A stretch of DNA of 64,000 nucleotides from Bacteroidales bacterium (lineage in GTDB: Bacteria > Bacteroidota > Bacteroidia > Bacteroidales > UBA3824), in NCBI GenBank assembly GCA_016286055.1, contig JAEERW010000001.1, positions 186,001 to 250,000 of the forward strand, read 5' to 3'. Below are positions 1 through 7,514 of the stretch, piece by piece. Position 1 is the first letter of the stretch, and each line of letters begins with the position of its first letter. A program made the translations under genes and the position numbers. The notes under the pieces are model-generated. The model searched no databases. It was not told where the DNA came from and was given only the letters and a program-made list of their open reading frames with translations.

Positions 1-570
1 GCGTGTGCGTTCGTTGAGAGCATTGAGCAGCGTTTTGCGTTCTTTGTTAAACGAGCGTTTGTAAACAGAGACTATTGTGGCGGCGGTGGCTGCAATTATC
101 AGAATATAAAGTATATACGCCCATTTAGAACGGAAAAATGGCGGTTTGATTGTGAACTTGTATTCGGCAATATTGCTTATCACTTCGTCGGAAAACTTGG
201 CGCGAACCTTAAACACATAGTTACCGTCGCGCAGGTTTACAAAGTCGGCTTCGCGGAGGTTCGACCACGGTGTCCAAGTTTCGTTGTAGTTTTCGAGAAA
301 TGTGCAATATTCGATTTGTCCCTGACAGTTGATGTCGGCAGTTTCGCCCAAAAACACAAACTTGATGCTGTTGTGGTCGTAGGGCATTTTTATAACGGGA
401 TTATTCGATAGCGAGGTTAAGTTGTATTCAATTAGCGTGTCGGTATTGATAATGATCTGTGTAATTTTGCAGTTGAGGTCGTCGCAAGGCAGCGCCGAAA
501 CGTCAGCACAGCACCAAAAAGCGAGTGAAGTCGTTATAAATATCCTTATGTTACACAGCCATTTTTTCAT
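1..570 (-). CDS. Membrane-anchored sensor/regulator with Y_Y_Y domain (partial, C-terminus off window)
   Basis: The first 190 codons of a gene running off the left edge; its ATG is at 570. An N-terminal hydrophobic stretch (residues about 8-27) looks like a signal peptide. Residues about 80-142 match the triple-tyrosine (Y_Y_Y) beta-domain, with the typical ETWTPWSNLREA and GNYVFKVRA strands. A transmembrane helix lies at about 150-170, followed by a basic, coiled-coil-like start (NKERKTLLNALNE). In Bacteroidota this order usually ends in either a histidine kinase or a LuxR-type DNA-binding domain, and the window cannot decide which. It starts 25 bp after mqnB stops on the same strand, so the two may be cotranscribed. 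No beta-propeller repeats precede the Y_Y_Y domain, so this is a short version of the family. Confidence 0.75.
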   Translation of the reverse strand, partial: MKKWLCNIRIFITTSLAFWCCADVSALPCDDLNCKITQIIINTDTLIEYNLTSLSNNPVIKMPYDHNSIKFVFLGETADINCQGQIEYCTFLENYNETWTPWSNLREADFVNLRDGNYVFKVRAKFSDEVISNIAEYKFTIKPPFFRSKWAYILYILIIAATAATIVSVYKRSFNKERKTLLNALNERTR

Positions 571-595
571 GCGGCTAAATTAGTAATTATTTTGC

Positions 596-1273
596 TCAAT
601 ATTGGCAAATTATTCTTGTTAAATCGTTAATGTCTTTATTTATAATATTTTTATTTAAAAAATTGTTAAGAGCGTCGGTTGCTTCTGCAATCTTCCATTT
701 TTCTGCGCTTTTGGGCGCAACGTGGTTTGATGTGGAGCGTATCTCAATTATCGGAACTCCTTGTAACTGCGCCACATAGTGCAGCGCTGCACTTTCCATC
801 GTCTCTATTTCGGCAGGGAATTTTTTTAACATATTTTCGATGTATTCCCTATTGGTGCGGGTGCGGTTTACAGTGTTGGCATTGCACATATTTAAATCGA
901 AATGCTGAGCAAAATGCTGAGCAAGGTGGCTGTGTATCACGCCGTTGCTGAATGGGAATTGGTTGTCAGGCATAAATGTAGACCCTACAAGAGGAACAAA
1001 CTCGCCCTTCTCGCCTTCAAAGCCTGTGTCGGCAAATCTCGCATTTTCAACAACATACATCTGTGGCACAGGATTATCTAAACGATAATCGCCCGCAATG
1101 CCTACTGCGAATACTAAGCAATATTCGTGCAAAAGTAGCGTCTTCGTAAGATTATATACAGTAGAAAAATATCCTACCCCCGTAACGAGCGTGTCAACCG
1201 TGTTGGATGCCTTTATCCCAGATATTTCACCTTCTGTTGCAGCGCAAATCAAAACTTTAAGGCAATGTTTCAT
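596..1273 (-). CDS. mqnB: Futalosine hydrolase
   Basis: A 225-residue nucleosidase of the MTAN/PNP fold that cleaves hypoxanthine from futalosine in the alternative (futalosine) menaquinone pathway in the cytoplasm. Seen directly: an N-terminal ILICAATEGE strand, a GVGYFSTVY glycine loop, FAVGIAGDY, and the substrate-binding ETMESAALHYVA segment near residue 160, which this subfamily shares with MTA/SAH nucleosidases. The length is normal for MqnB and too short for a fused enzyme. It is divergent from folE, with overlapping opposed promoters between them. Its nearest alternative is an MTA/SAH nucleosidase; the spacing around ETMESAA and the C-terminal RSTSNHVAP favour MqnB. No other mqn gene is in the window. 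Confidence 0.85.
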   Translation of the reverse strand: MKHCLKVLICAATEGEISGIKASNTVDTLVTGVGYFSTVYNLTKTLLLHEYCLVFAVGIAGDYRLDNPVPQMYVVENARFADTGFEGEKGEFVPLVGSTFMPDNQFPFSNGVIHSHLAQHFAQHFDLNMCNANTVNRTRTNREYIENMLKKFPAEIETMESAALHYVAQLQGVPIIEIRSTSNHVAPKSAEKWKIAEATDALNNFLNKNIINKDINDLTRIICQY

Positions 1274-1278
1274 TTAAT

Positions 1279-1312
1279 TTTGCATTAGTTAGAAAAAAAT
1301 GGTTTACTTTTG
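1279..1312 (+). promoter_or_regulatory. Promoter for folE
   Basis: TTTG at 1279-1282 and a TAnnTTTG element (TACTTTTG) at 1305-1312 fit the Bacteroidota primary-sigma promoter, although the 22 bp spacer is slightly long. It lies 40 bp before the folE ATG. Confidence 0.55.
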
Positions 1313-1318
1313 CAATTA

Positions 1319-1348
1319 CAAAAATAATAAAAAAATACAATTGCCAAA
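1319..1348 (-). promoter_or_regulatory. Promoter for mqnB
   Basis: On the minus strand, TTTG (1345-1348) and TATTTTTG (1319-1326) are 18 bp apart, pointing at mqnB. It overlaps the space between the folE promoter and the folE start, so the two genes are divergently controlled from under 80 bp. Confidence 0.5.
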
Positions 1349-1351
1349 GCG

Positions 1352-1990
1352 ATGATTGATTTTATACAACAGGGTCTTTCTCTCGATGAGAAAACCCGCT
1401 ATGTGAAGGTTGAACGATATAAAGAAGACACCACACAGACTATTTCCTCGTCGGTGCGCAATATGCTTGCCGCTGTGGGCGATAATCCTGAGCGAGAGGG
1501 AATTAAAGATACTCCTATGCGTGTGGCTAAGGCTATGCAGTTTTGCACTCAGGGCTATTACACCGACCCGGAAAAAATTCTCGAAGGTGCCATTTTTAAA
1601 GAAGATTATTCGCAGATGGTGCTTGTAAAAGACATCGAACTCTATTCGCTTTGCGAACATCATTTGCTGCCGTTTTTTGGCAAAGCGCACGTGGCATATG
1701 TTCCAAACGGCTGTATTACAGGTCTTAGCAAAATTGCCCGTGTGGTTGACGCATATTCACGCCGATTGCAAGTGCAGGAACGCCTTACAATGCAGATTCG
1801 CGACTGTATTCAAAATGCCCTTCACCCGCTTGGAGTGGCTGTGGTGATAGAGGCTAGCCACCTTTGCATGATGATGCGTGGAGTGCAGAAACAAAATTCT
1901 GTTACCACCACTTCGGCGTTTACAGGCATTTTTCACAAAAACGTTTCTACACGTGAGGAATTTTTAAGACTTATTGGTAAATTGCATTAA
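1352..1990 (+). CDS. folE: GTP cyclohydrolase I
   Basis: A 212-residue FolE that converts GTP to 7,8-dihydroneopterin triphosphate, the first step of folate synthesis (and of queuosine precursors). The zinc ligands are visible: Cys101 and His104 in CEHHLLPF and Cys172 in HLCMMMRG. The substrate loop [23 protein letters not shown] and the [10 protein letters not shown] strand are intact. The N-terminus is about 20 residues longer than the E. coli core, but it starts at a good ATG just behind a promoter element. A HAD phosphatase follows 4 bp later. Folate genes folA and thyA and the queuosine gene queE occur elsewhere in the window but are not linked to it. Confidence 0.97.
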   Translation: MIDFIQQGLSLDEKTRYVKVERYKEDTTQTISSSVRNMLAAVGDNPEREGIKDTPMRVAKAMQFCTQGYYTDPEKILEGAIFKEDYSQMVLVKDIELYSLCEHHLLPFFGKAHVAYVPNGCITGLSKIARVVDAYSRRLQVQERLTMQIRDCIQNALHPLGVAVVIEASHLCMMMRGVQKQNSVTTTSAFTGIFHKNVSTREEFLRLIGKLH

Positions 1991-1994
1991 CTAT

Positions 1995-2699
1995 ATGAAA
2001 TTCAGCAATATAAAATATCTGTTTTTTGATTGGGACAATACCGTTTGGGATTTTTCGGCAAACTCGAAACTCGCTATGATTGAATGCTACGAAAAATTCC
2101 ATTTGGAAAAACATTTTGGTCCAATAGAAAACTTTTTGCCTGAATATTATGTAGTTAACGATGGTTTGTGGTCTGATTACCGCAAATTGAAAATTACCAA
2201 AGAAGAGTTGATTCGCACTCGTTTTAATCAAACGTTTAAAAATTTAGGTTTGGATGATTTTGAACTCTCGATGAAAGTAAACGAGGCGTATCTTGACGCC
2301 ACCACATACAAAAAAGAACTTGTTCCTGGTGCTGAGGAGATGCTTAAAACTTTGAAATCACGTGGTTACAAACTTTATGTAATCACCAATGGTTTTCTCG
2401 AAGTTCAAAAACGCAAAATGCGCAATTCTGGCATAGAACAACTCTTTGATATGTCGATAATTAGCGATGAGGCGGGAGCGTTAAAACCAAGCCGAAAGTT
2501 TTTTGACTATGCTTTTGAAAAAACTGGTGCAGTGCCATCTGAAACCCTCGTTATTGGCGACGACCCCGAAGCCGATATTGCAGGCGCTGTTGAATACGGA
2601 CTTAAATGCATCTATTTTAATAGAAAGCACAAGCCTTGCGAATATAAAGTTGATGCCGAAGTGGCAGATTTAAAGGAAATTGCAGATTTGTTGGTATAA
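1995..2699 (+). CDS. HAD-family hydrolase (YjjG-like noncanonical nucleotidase type)
   Basis: A 234-residue haloacid dehalogenase-fold phosphatase. Motif I is FFDWDNTVWDF with the Asp12/Asp14 pair. Motif II is the VITNG strand near residue 128, a conserved Lys lies in ALKPSRKFF, and motif IV is VIGDDPEADIAGA. The helical cap sits between motifs I and II, as in the YjjG/YfnB group, which hydrolyses noncanonical nucleoside monophosphates. The substrate cannot be read from the sequence. The start at 1995 is chosen over an in-frame TTG at 1974 because it avoids overlap with folE and puts motif I at the usual depth. It probably forms an operon with folE, where a phosphatase could act on pterin or nucleotide intermediates; that link is only inference. 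Confidence 0.85.
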   Translation: MKFSNIKYLFFDWDNTVWDFSANSKLAMIECYEKFHLEKHFGPIENFLPEYYVVNDGLWSDYRKLKITKEELIRTRFNQTFKNLGLDDFELSMKVNEAYLDATTYKKELVPGAEEMLKTLKSRGYKLYVITNGFLEVQKRKMRNSGIEQLFDMSIISDEAGALKPSRKFFDYAFEKTGAVPSETLVIGDDPEADIAGAVEYGLKCIYFNRKHKPCEYKVDAEVADLKEIADLLV

Positions 2700-2700
2700 A

Positions 2701-2734
2701 AAAAGTGTCCAAAATTTTTGGACACTTTTTTTTA
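2701..2734. terminator. Bidirectional terminator
   Basis: AAAGTGTCC and GGACACTTT arms form a stem around an A/T-rich centre, with A-tract upstream and T-tract downstream. It sits between the convergent HAD gene and the coiled-coil lipoprotein gene and can serve both. Confidence 0.85.
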
Positions 2735-2750
2735 TATTCTAAGAATTTGA

Positions 2751-3623
2751 TTATTCAACCATAATTACTAAGAATTTGCTGCGCTCCCAGAATGCGTTGG
2801 CATCCTTGATGGTAATTTTGCTGATGTTGTTGCCGCTCTTAACCTCTTCGTAACTGCCAGCAGGGTGTGTAGAGAGTATGCGGATGCTCTTAGCGTTGAT
2901 AGGAATTTCGTCGATTGAGCGCATATCTACTTTGGTGAAGTATTCGCGGTCGAAACTGTCGCCAATTTTCAAGCCTTTGAATAAGCCTTCACGAGAAATT
3001 ACGTTGCGGTTCATTAACTCTTTTTTGTTGCCGATTACGTAGTAAACGGTGTTGAGGGCGAGGTCTTGTGCCGAAATGATTTCAGATTTTTCTGCGCTTG
3101 CCTCTTGCTCTGCCTGCAAAGTAGAGTCTAACTGAGCCACTTGGGTGTTGAGTTGTTCAACGTCGAAATTAAGTTTCGCAAGTTTGTCTTTCAAATCAGT
3201 AATTTCGTTGTCTTTCTCGGTAACTTGCTGAGTAAGAAGTTGGATGGTTTTTGCCATCTCTTTGTTTTTAACGCCGTCTTTCTGCATTTTTTTGTTGAGG
3301 TCGGCGATGGTCTGCTTGTTTTTCAACAAGAGGTCGTAGATGCTGAGAATGTCCTCGTTGATAGCGTCGGCCTGCGAACTAGTGAGTTCTTGACCGTCAC
3401 CTGTGCGAACAGTGATAATCTGCTCTTTCTCTTTGATTTGTTTGAGGTTGTCCTGAATTTGGTTGAATGCGGCGAAATATTCGTCGATTTGGATACCTCC
3501 TGTGGTGGCTACGCTACGAAGGCTGTCGTTTTGTGCGCGAAGGCGCTCAATTTCTCCTGAATTGCAAGAGAAGAATGTAGAAGCGGCTGCAAATGCCGTT
3601 GCTAATAGAATTAGTTTTTTCAT
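2751..3623 (-). CDS. Coiled-coil lipoprotein of unknown function
   Basis: A 290-residue exported protein. The signal peptide ends in a lipobox-like TFFSC with Cys20, so it is predicted to be a lipoprotein. Residues about 25-40 and 85-185 are rich in heptad-like Leu/Ile/Lys/Glu/Gln patterns (LRAQNDSLR, DLNKKMQKDG, LTQQVTEKDNEITDLKDKL), giving a long periplasmic or surface coiled coil. The C-terminal 100 residues (ALNTVYYVIGNKKELMNRNV onward) look globular and mixed alpha/beta. Similar coiled-coil lipoproteins are common in Bacteroidales, but no function is known to me. The gene stands alone, convergent with the HAD gene and divergent from the M28 peptidase. Confidence 0.8.
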   Translation of the reverse strand: MKKLILLATAFAAASTFFSCNSGEIERLRAQNDSLRSVATTGGIQIDEYFAAFNQIQDNLKQIKEKEQIITVRTGDGQELTSSQADAINEDILSIYDLLLKNKQTIADLNKKMQKDGVKNKEMAKTIQLLTQQVTEKDNEITDLKDKLAKLNFDVEQLNTQVAQLDSTLQAEQEASAEKSEIISAQDLALNTVYYVIGNKKELMNRNVISREGLFKGLKIGDSFDREYFTKVDMRSIDEIPINAKSIRILSTHPAGSYEEVKSGNNISKITIKDANAFWERSKFLVIMVE

Positions 3624-3709
3624 ATTGCTAAAAATTAAAATTATCGTTTTTAAAAACAGCCAAAATTACAAATTTATTTTCATTCACCACCTTTTTTTTA
3701 TTAAAAATG

Positions 3710-3717
3710 TATCTTTG
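3710..3717 (+). promoter_or_regulatory. -7 promoter element for the M28 peptidase gene
   Basis: TATCTTTG, a perfect TAnnTTTG element, lies 21 bp before the ATG at 3739. No clear TTTG at -33 was seen. Confidence 0.5.
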
Positions 3718-3738
3718 TAACCTATTTTAAATAAAAAT

Positions 3739-4866
3739 ATGTTAAAAAAAATTGTATTAGTAATAATTTCGGTTGTATTTGTGCTGCCTCTTGCGGCTCA
3801 AAATCAAGATTATGCACGAAAAATTCTCAAATCATTGTGCAGTCCAGAATTTCACGGTCGGGGATATACATTTGGTGGCGATTCGTTGGCGGCTGATTAT
3901 TTATGTAATGAGTTTAAATCCTTAGGTATCAAGCCTATAATGCAGCCCTTTGCCCTCACTGCCAATGTTTTTGATGGTGACGCGTTTATTGTTGCAGGCA
4001 AGGATACTTTGAAAGCGGGTAGAGATTTTGTGGTGAATCCATCAAGTCAATCGGTTAACTGCGATATCAAACTTTCAAAGGTTTTTCGTAAATACGATAC
4101 TCTGCAAGTGGCTGATGTGGCGTTGTTGGCTGTGGACAAACTTCCTCCTCAGGGTATATCTAACCATCAGGACAAAATAACAAAATTTTATATAGATAAA
4201 TCCTTGATTCATAATAAAAAACGTGCGTTATTTAAACTTGATGTTCAATTAAAACACGGATATATCACACATAATATTATAGGTATTATCCCCGGTGAAA
4301 CTGATACTTTTAAGGTGATAACCGCTCATTACGACCACGTGGGCACTCTCGGACGCGATGCCTATTTCCCTGGTGCTCACGACAATGCGTCGGGCACGGC
4401 TATGGTTTTAGACCTTGCACGTGAGTTTGTCAGTATGCCAAAACAGCATTATTCCATTGCCTTTATACTTTTTAGCGGTGAGGAAATAGGTTTGCTCGGT
4501 AGTTATTATTACACCCGTAATCCTTATTTCCCGTTGTCTAAAATCAAGACTCTCATCAATTTAGATATGCTCGGCAGTGGCGATGATGGTATTATGGTGG
4601 TTAATGGCAGTGTGCTTGAAGATGAGTTTGATTTTCTTGTAAATATCAATAATACAAGCAATTACGTACCAAAAATACAGAGTAGGGGAGAAGCCGCCAA
4701 TAGCGACCACTATTTTTTTTACAAAAAAGGCGTAAAAAGTTTGTATATTTACACCCTCGGAACGTACAAGGAGTATCACAATATTTACGACCGTGCCGAG
4801 GCGATTCCTATGCCGGCGTATGACGGTATTTTTAAACTTGTAAAAGACTTTGTAACAGATTATTGA
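3739..4866 (+). CDS. M28-family exported zinc aminopeptidase
   Basis: A 375-residue exported metallopeptidase. The signal peptide ends at about residue 20 (LAAQ). The M28 zinc-binding residues are in place: HYDH at 197-200, HDNASG at 214-219, SGEE at 246-249, the LDMLG strand with Asp276, and a C-terminal His in EYHNIYD near 347. This family removes N-terminal amino acids from peptides using two zinc ions. There is no C-terminal T9SS sorting domain, so it is probably periplasmic or envelope-bound. It is followed 1 bp later by rsmI and probably heads the 3739-6183 operon. Confidence 0.92.
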   Translation: MLKKIVLVIISVVFVLPLAAQNQDYARKILKSLCSPEFHGRGYTFGGDSLAADYLCNEFKSLGIKPIMQPFALTANVFDGDAFIVAGKDTLKAGRDFVVNPSSQSVNCDIKLSKVFRKYDTLQVADVALLAVDKLPPQGISNHQDKITKFYIDKSLIHNKKRALFKLDVQLKHGYITHNIIGIIPGETDTFKVITAHYDHVGTLGRDAYFPGAHDNASGTAMVLDLAREFVSMPKQHYSIAFILFSGEEIGLLGSYYYTRNPYFPLSKIKTLINLDMLGSGDDGIMVVNGSVLEDEFDFLVNINNTSNYVPKIQSRGEAANSDHYFFYKKGVKSLYIYTLGTYKEYHNIYDRAEAIPMPAYDGIFKLVKDFVTDY

Positions 4867-4867
4867 T

Positions 4868-5563
4868 ATGGCAAAACTTTATATCGTACCCACGCCTGTG
4901 GGCAATCTTGAGGATATGACTTTCCGCGCTATCCGCATTCTCAAAGAGGTGGATTTGATTCTCTGCGAGGACACTCGCACAAGCGCAGGACTGCTCAAAC
5001 ATTTTGACATTACCACCCGCACGGCAAGTCACCACAAGTTTAACGAACACGAAACCTGTGAGCGTTATGCGCAACAGATTTACGGCGGTATGAATATCGC
5101 GCTGATTTCCGATGCCGGCACACCCGCAATTTCCGACCCGGGCTTTATGCTTGTGCGTGAGTGTATTAACCTTGGTGTTGAAGTGGAATGTCTGCCCGGT
5201 GCCACGGCTTTTGTGCCTGCCCTTGTGGATTCGGGTTTTGGGTGCGAGAGTTTTCTTTTTGCGGGATTTCTTCCTCAGAAAAAAGGCCGTATGAAAAAAC
5301 TTACATATTGGGCAAGTCTCAATATTACAATTATTTTGTACGAGTCACCTTACCGAATACTTAAACTATTGGAAGAGATAAAGAAATACTTTGGTGAAAA
5401 CCGAAAGGTATCAATATCGCGCGAAATTTCAAAGGTTTACGAAGAAACCCTTCGCGGCACTCCCGACGAACTTATCGCTGCTTTCAACGCTAAGCCTCCC
5501 AAGGGTGAGTTTGTGGTAATTATCGACAAGGAATCTTCCGACGAAACCGACGACGAAGAATGA
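4868..5563 (+). CDS. rsmI: 16S rRNA (cytidine1402-2'-O)-methyltransferase
   Basis: A 231-residue tetrapyrrole-methylase-fold enzyme that 2'-O-methylates C1402 in the ribosomal decoding centre using SAM. Family landmarks are intact: LYIVPTPVGNLEDMT at the N-terminus, ILCEDTRTS, ALISDAGTPAISDPGF for the SAM pocket, PGATAFVPAL, and FLPQKKG. The length is slightly short of E. coli RsmI because the C-terminal extension is reduced and ends in an acidic DETDDEE tail. The stop overlaps the next start (ATGA). A divergent second protein of this family lies at 38406; this copy carries the canonical motifs and is the likely true RsmI. Confidence 0.95.
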   Translation: MAKLYIVPTPVGNLEDMTFRAIRILKEVDLILCEDTRTSAGLLKHFDITTRTASHHKFNEHETCERYAQQIYGGMNIALISDAGTPAISDPGFMLVRECINLGVEVECLPGATAFVPALVDSGFGCESFLFAGFLPQKKGRMKKLTYWASLNITIILYESPYRILKLLEEIKKYFGENRKVSISREISKVYEETLRGTPDELIAAFNAKPPKGEFVVIIDKESSDETDDEE

Positions 5564-6183
5564 AACACTTTATATTATTAGCAATTTTTCTCACAATGAG
5601 CATTTTTTCAACGGCACAAAACGCCTTTCAATCATACAAAAACCTTTCGCAACCCGAGCGTAAATGGGTTCGTCATCATCCCTTAGCCGCCTTGCGCACC
5701 TACAAACTGTCGCAAATGGCAGCCACCGAAGCGCAGAAATATGTAGCCGACCCCGAATTTGATGGCGACGGTTCGGGTGGTATGGTGGATGCCTTCCGTC
5801 ACACTCTTTGGATGGCTCTCACTGCCCAAAAAATTGGAAAATCAAAAGCCCTTGCCCTCGGTCGTGCCCACGAAGAAAAATCGAAACTCTATTTTGAATC
5901 GTGCGACCCCTCAACGCCAAATCTTCCCGACAGTATCGACTCCGAAATGGATTTTATCAATAATCAAAAAGGTGCCGACATAGGCATCAAACACCCAAAA
6001 GCCACCTACGAAGAATTGGTAGAGATTGTCCGCACCACCGTGGTTTCAGGTCAATGCTACAAAATCAAGAAAAACTCCAAAGGCGACTATTTAGATTACT
6101 ACGGCAATGTAATCCCAAAAGAAGCAATGCAAGGCAAATGGATTACACCCAAAATATTGGTGCAGAGTAATTGGCGGGAATGA
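5560..6183 (+). CDS. Exported protein with an AFRH-x-W motif, function unknown
   Basis: A 207-residue protein with a signal peptide cut near residue 20 (FSTAQ). The core contains VDAFRHTLWMAL (about residues 74-85) followed by ALGRAHEEKSK, and later PNLPDSIDSEMDFINNQKGADIG. This His/Arg/Trp pattern resembles the DUF6973-type domain found in secreted proteins and at the C-terminus of some polymorphic toxins; the match is from memory and not certain. The invariant-looking His and Glu residues hint at an enzyme. It overlaps rsmI by 4 bp, so it is translated from the same message as a housekeeping methylase. No partner immunity gene is adjacent. Confidence 0.75.
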   Translation: MKHFILLAIFLTMSIFSTAQNAFQSYKNLSQPERKWVRHHPLAALRTYKLSQMAATEAQKYVADPEFDGDGSGGMVDAFRHTLWMALTAQKIGKSKALALGRAHEEKSKLYFESCDPSTPNLPDSIDSEMDFINNQKGADIGIKHPKATYEELVEIVRTTVVSGQCYKIKKNSKGDYLDYYGNVIPKEAMQGKWITPKILVQSNWRE

Positions 6184-6190
6184 TTTAATT

Positions 6191-6220
6191 TGTAGAGACG
6201 TGCCATGGCGCGTCTCTACA
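6191..6220. repeat. 30-bp near-perfect palindrome (REP-like)
   Basis: TGTAGAGACG and CGTCTCTACA flank a CCATGG centre. The two arms pair along their whole length with G-U wobbles, forming a long hairpin in RNA. It lacks a T-tract and is immediately followed by a separate terminator, so it is more likely a dispersed palindromic repeat than a terminator. Confidence 0.7.
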
Positions 6221-6226
6221 CACAAA

Positions 6227-6260
6227 AAAAACGGCAAAGATTTTTTTCTTTGCCGTTTTT
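6227..6260. terminator. Bidirectional terminator
   Basis: AAAACGGCAAAGA and TCTTTGCCGTTTT arms with a T6 loop and flanking A/T tracts. It serves the convergent genes ending at 6183 and 6282. Confidence 0.85.
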
Positions 6261-6281
6261 TATAAATAATCAGTTTTAAAA

Positions 6282-6656
6282 TTATTGGCGTTTGTAAACT
6301 GTTGTTACAGGAACTCCAAGTAGATCTTTAGTCAATGTAAGAGTATTACCGCTTAACGAGAAATCAGCGTATTTTTCACCTTCAGCATAAATTGTATTAC
6401 CTTTTACGGTGTAATTGAAAGAGGTGGTTTCGCTTGTTTCTTCTGCACCGTCAGTGAATGTTTTGTCGGTGATGGTTTTGTCAGTAATGACTAAAAGCAT
6501 GTAATCTTGGTCGTCGAAGGGGAATTCCATATCTCCCATCGAACCCGATACAGATTTCCATGTTCCAACGAGAGAAGCGGGAGAGCTGTCGTCATCGTCA
6601 TCGTCGCTACAAGATGTGAATGTGGTTGTGCACAACATTGCCATAAAAAGGCACAT
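6282..6656 (-). CDS. Lipocalin-like lipoprotein
   Basis: A small acidic exported protein, 124 residues from the first ATG. A lipobox-like FTSC is followed by SDDDDDDSS, a linker typical of Bacteroidota surface lipoproteins. The body begins LVGTWKSVSGS and continues as short beta strands (FNYTVKGNTIY, FSLSGNTLTLT), matching small lipocalin-like barrels. A local TDKTxTD duplication is present. The first ATG gives a signal peptide without a positive N-terminus. Ten codons upstream an in-frame ATA at 6684-6686 would give IKESQNLLVL before the ATG and restore a classic signal, so the true start may be ATA or a decayed ATG. Function unknown. Confidence 0.7.
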   Translation of the reverse strand: MCLFMAMLCTTTFTSCSDDDDDDSSPASLVGTWKSVSGSMGDMEFPFDDQDYMLLVITDKTITDKTFTDGAEETSETTSFNYTVKGNTIYAEGEKYADFSLSGNTLTLTKDLLGVPVTTVYKRQ

Positions 6657-6874
6657 TAATACTAATAAATTTTGTGATTCTTTTATCTGTTAATACTAAG
6701 TTAATTTTAATTAAACATCTCTATAACTCTATATTGTGCTCTTTAATTTTATTCTATTTGTTAAAAAATGTTAATTTTAAAATTTTGTTGCTCCTTAACC
6801 CTAACTATTTTTACACAAAAACGGTCTATTTTTTGATGAATATTTATTTTGAATAAATGTCTAATTAATTGGAT

Positions 6875-6880
6875 AGGAGG
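6875..6880 (+). promoter_or_regulatory. Consensus Shine-Dalgarno sequence
   Basis: AGGAGG sits 8 bp upstream of the ATG at 6889. It decides that start and stands out because most genes here have no such motif. Confidence 0.7.
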
Positions 6881-6888
6881 ATAGTGAT

Positions 6889-7512
6889 ATGCAAGTTGCG
6901 AAAATAAAAACTGCAGTTTGTGTTGCTGTGCTTACATTTGTTTTTGCTATAAATGTCTTTGGCACGGATAGAGAATTATATCAATCAGACAAATCAATTT
7001 CTCCGTTGCATGTGATGGATAATTATTATGGCATTCCTAAAGAAAATATCCAATATCAACATAGTTTTGTAAGTAACAACGGTGATAGTGTTTTGTACGA
7101 AGTGGTTTTTGCTTTCTCTAATAATACAAAACAACCTGGTACTAATTTTTTTAATGAAGTATATATTATACCTGCCTATTTGAGTAGCAAAAAGGGCGAA
7201 GAGGCTTATCAGATAACTAATATAGTGATGATCAAAGAGTTATCTGGAATGCAAACGGTGGGTTTTATAGCCAATGGAGTTAGAAAAGATTCACAAGGTT
7301 TTATATCAAGTGATAAGGCTCTTGTTGTGCCTGACGATCAAATATTTGCTATCAATTTGATGAGAACCTTGGCTAACGACCCTAAAGCTCCGTTTGGCTT
7401 GAAATGTATTAATTCTAAACGTTTTTTTGATGACTCTAATATGCAATTCTTGACGCGCAGTGATATTCAGAGTAAAAAAGTTCATTTTTTAAGTGAAAAA
7501 TTTAACCCATAA
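6889..7512 (+). CDS. Exported protein of unknown function
   Basis: A 207-residue protein with an N-terminal hydrophobic segment (VCVAVLTFVFAINVFG, cut near residue 25) and no recognisable domain. The mature part is mixed alpha/beta with a conserved-looking VLYEVVFAFSNN strand and a Lys-rich end. Unusually for this genome, a full AGGAGG lies at 6875-6880, 8 bp before the ATG. The upstream 230 bp are very AT-rich and contain no other gene. It converges on the gene ending at 7515 with only 2 bp between stops and no terminator hairpin there. Function cannot be assigned. Confidence 0.7.
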   Translation: MQVAKIKTAVCVAVLTFVFAINVFGTDRELYQSDKSISPLHVMDNYYGIPKENIQYQHSFVSNNGDSVLYEVVFAFSNNTKQPGTNFFNEVYIIPAYLSSKKGEEAYQITNIVMIKELSGMQTVGFIANGVRKDSQGFISSDKALVVPDDQIFAINLMRTLANDPKAPFGLKCINSKRFFDDSNMQFLTRSDIQSKKVHFLSEKFNP

Positions 7513-7514
7513 AA

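Noticed and set aside
6674-6856. 60-codon frame in the AT-rich gap before 6889
   Set aside because: Composition-driven, Leu/Asn/Ile-rich, and no signal or conserved pattern.
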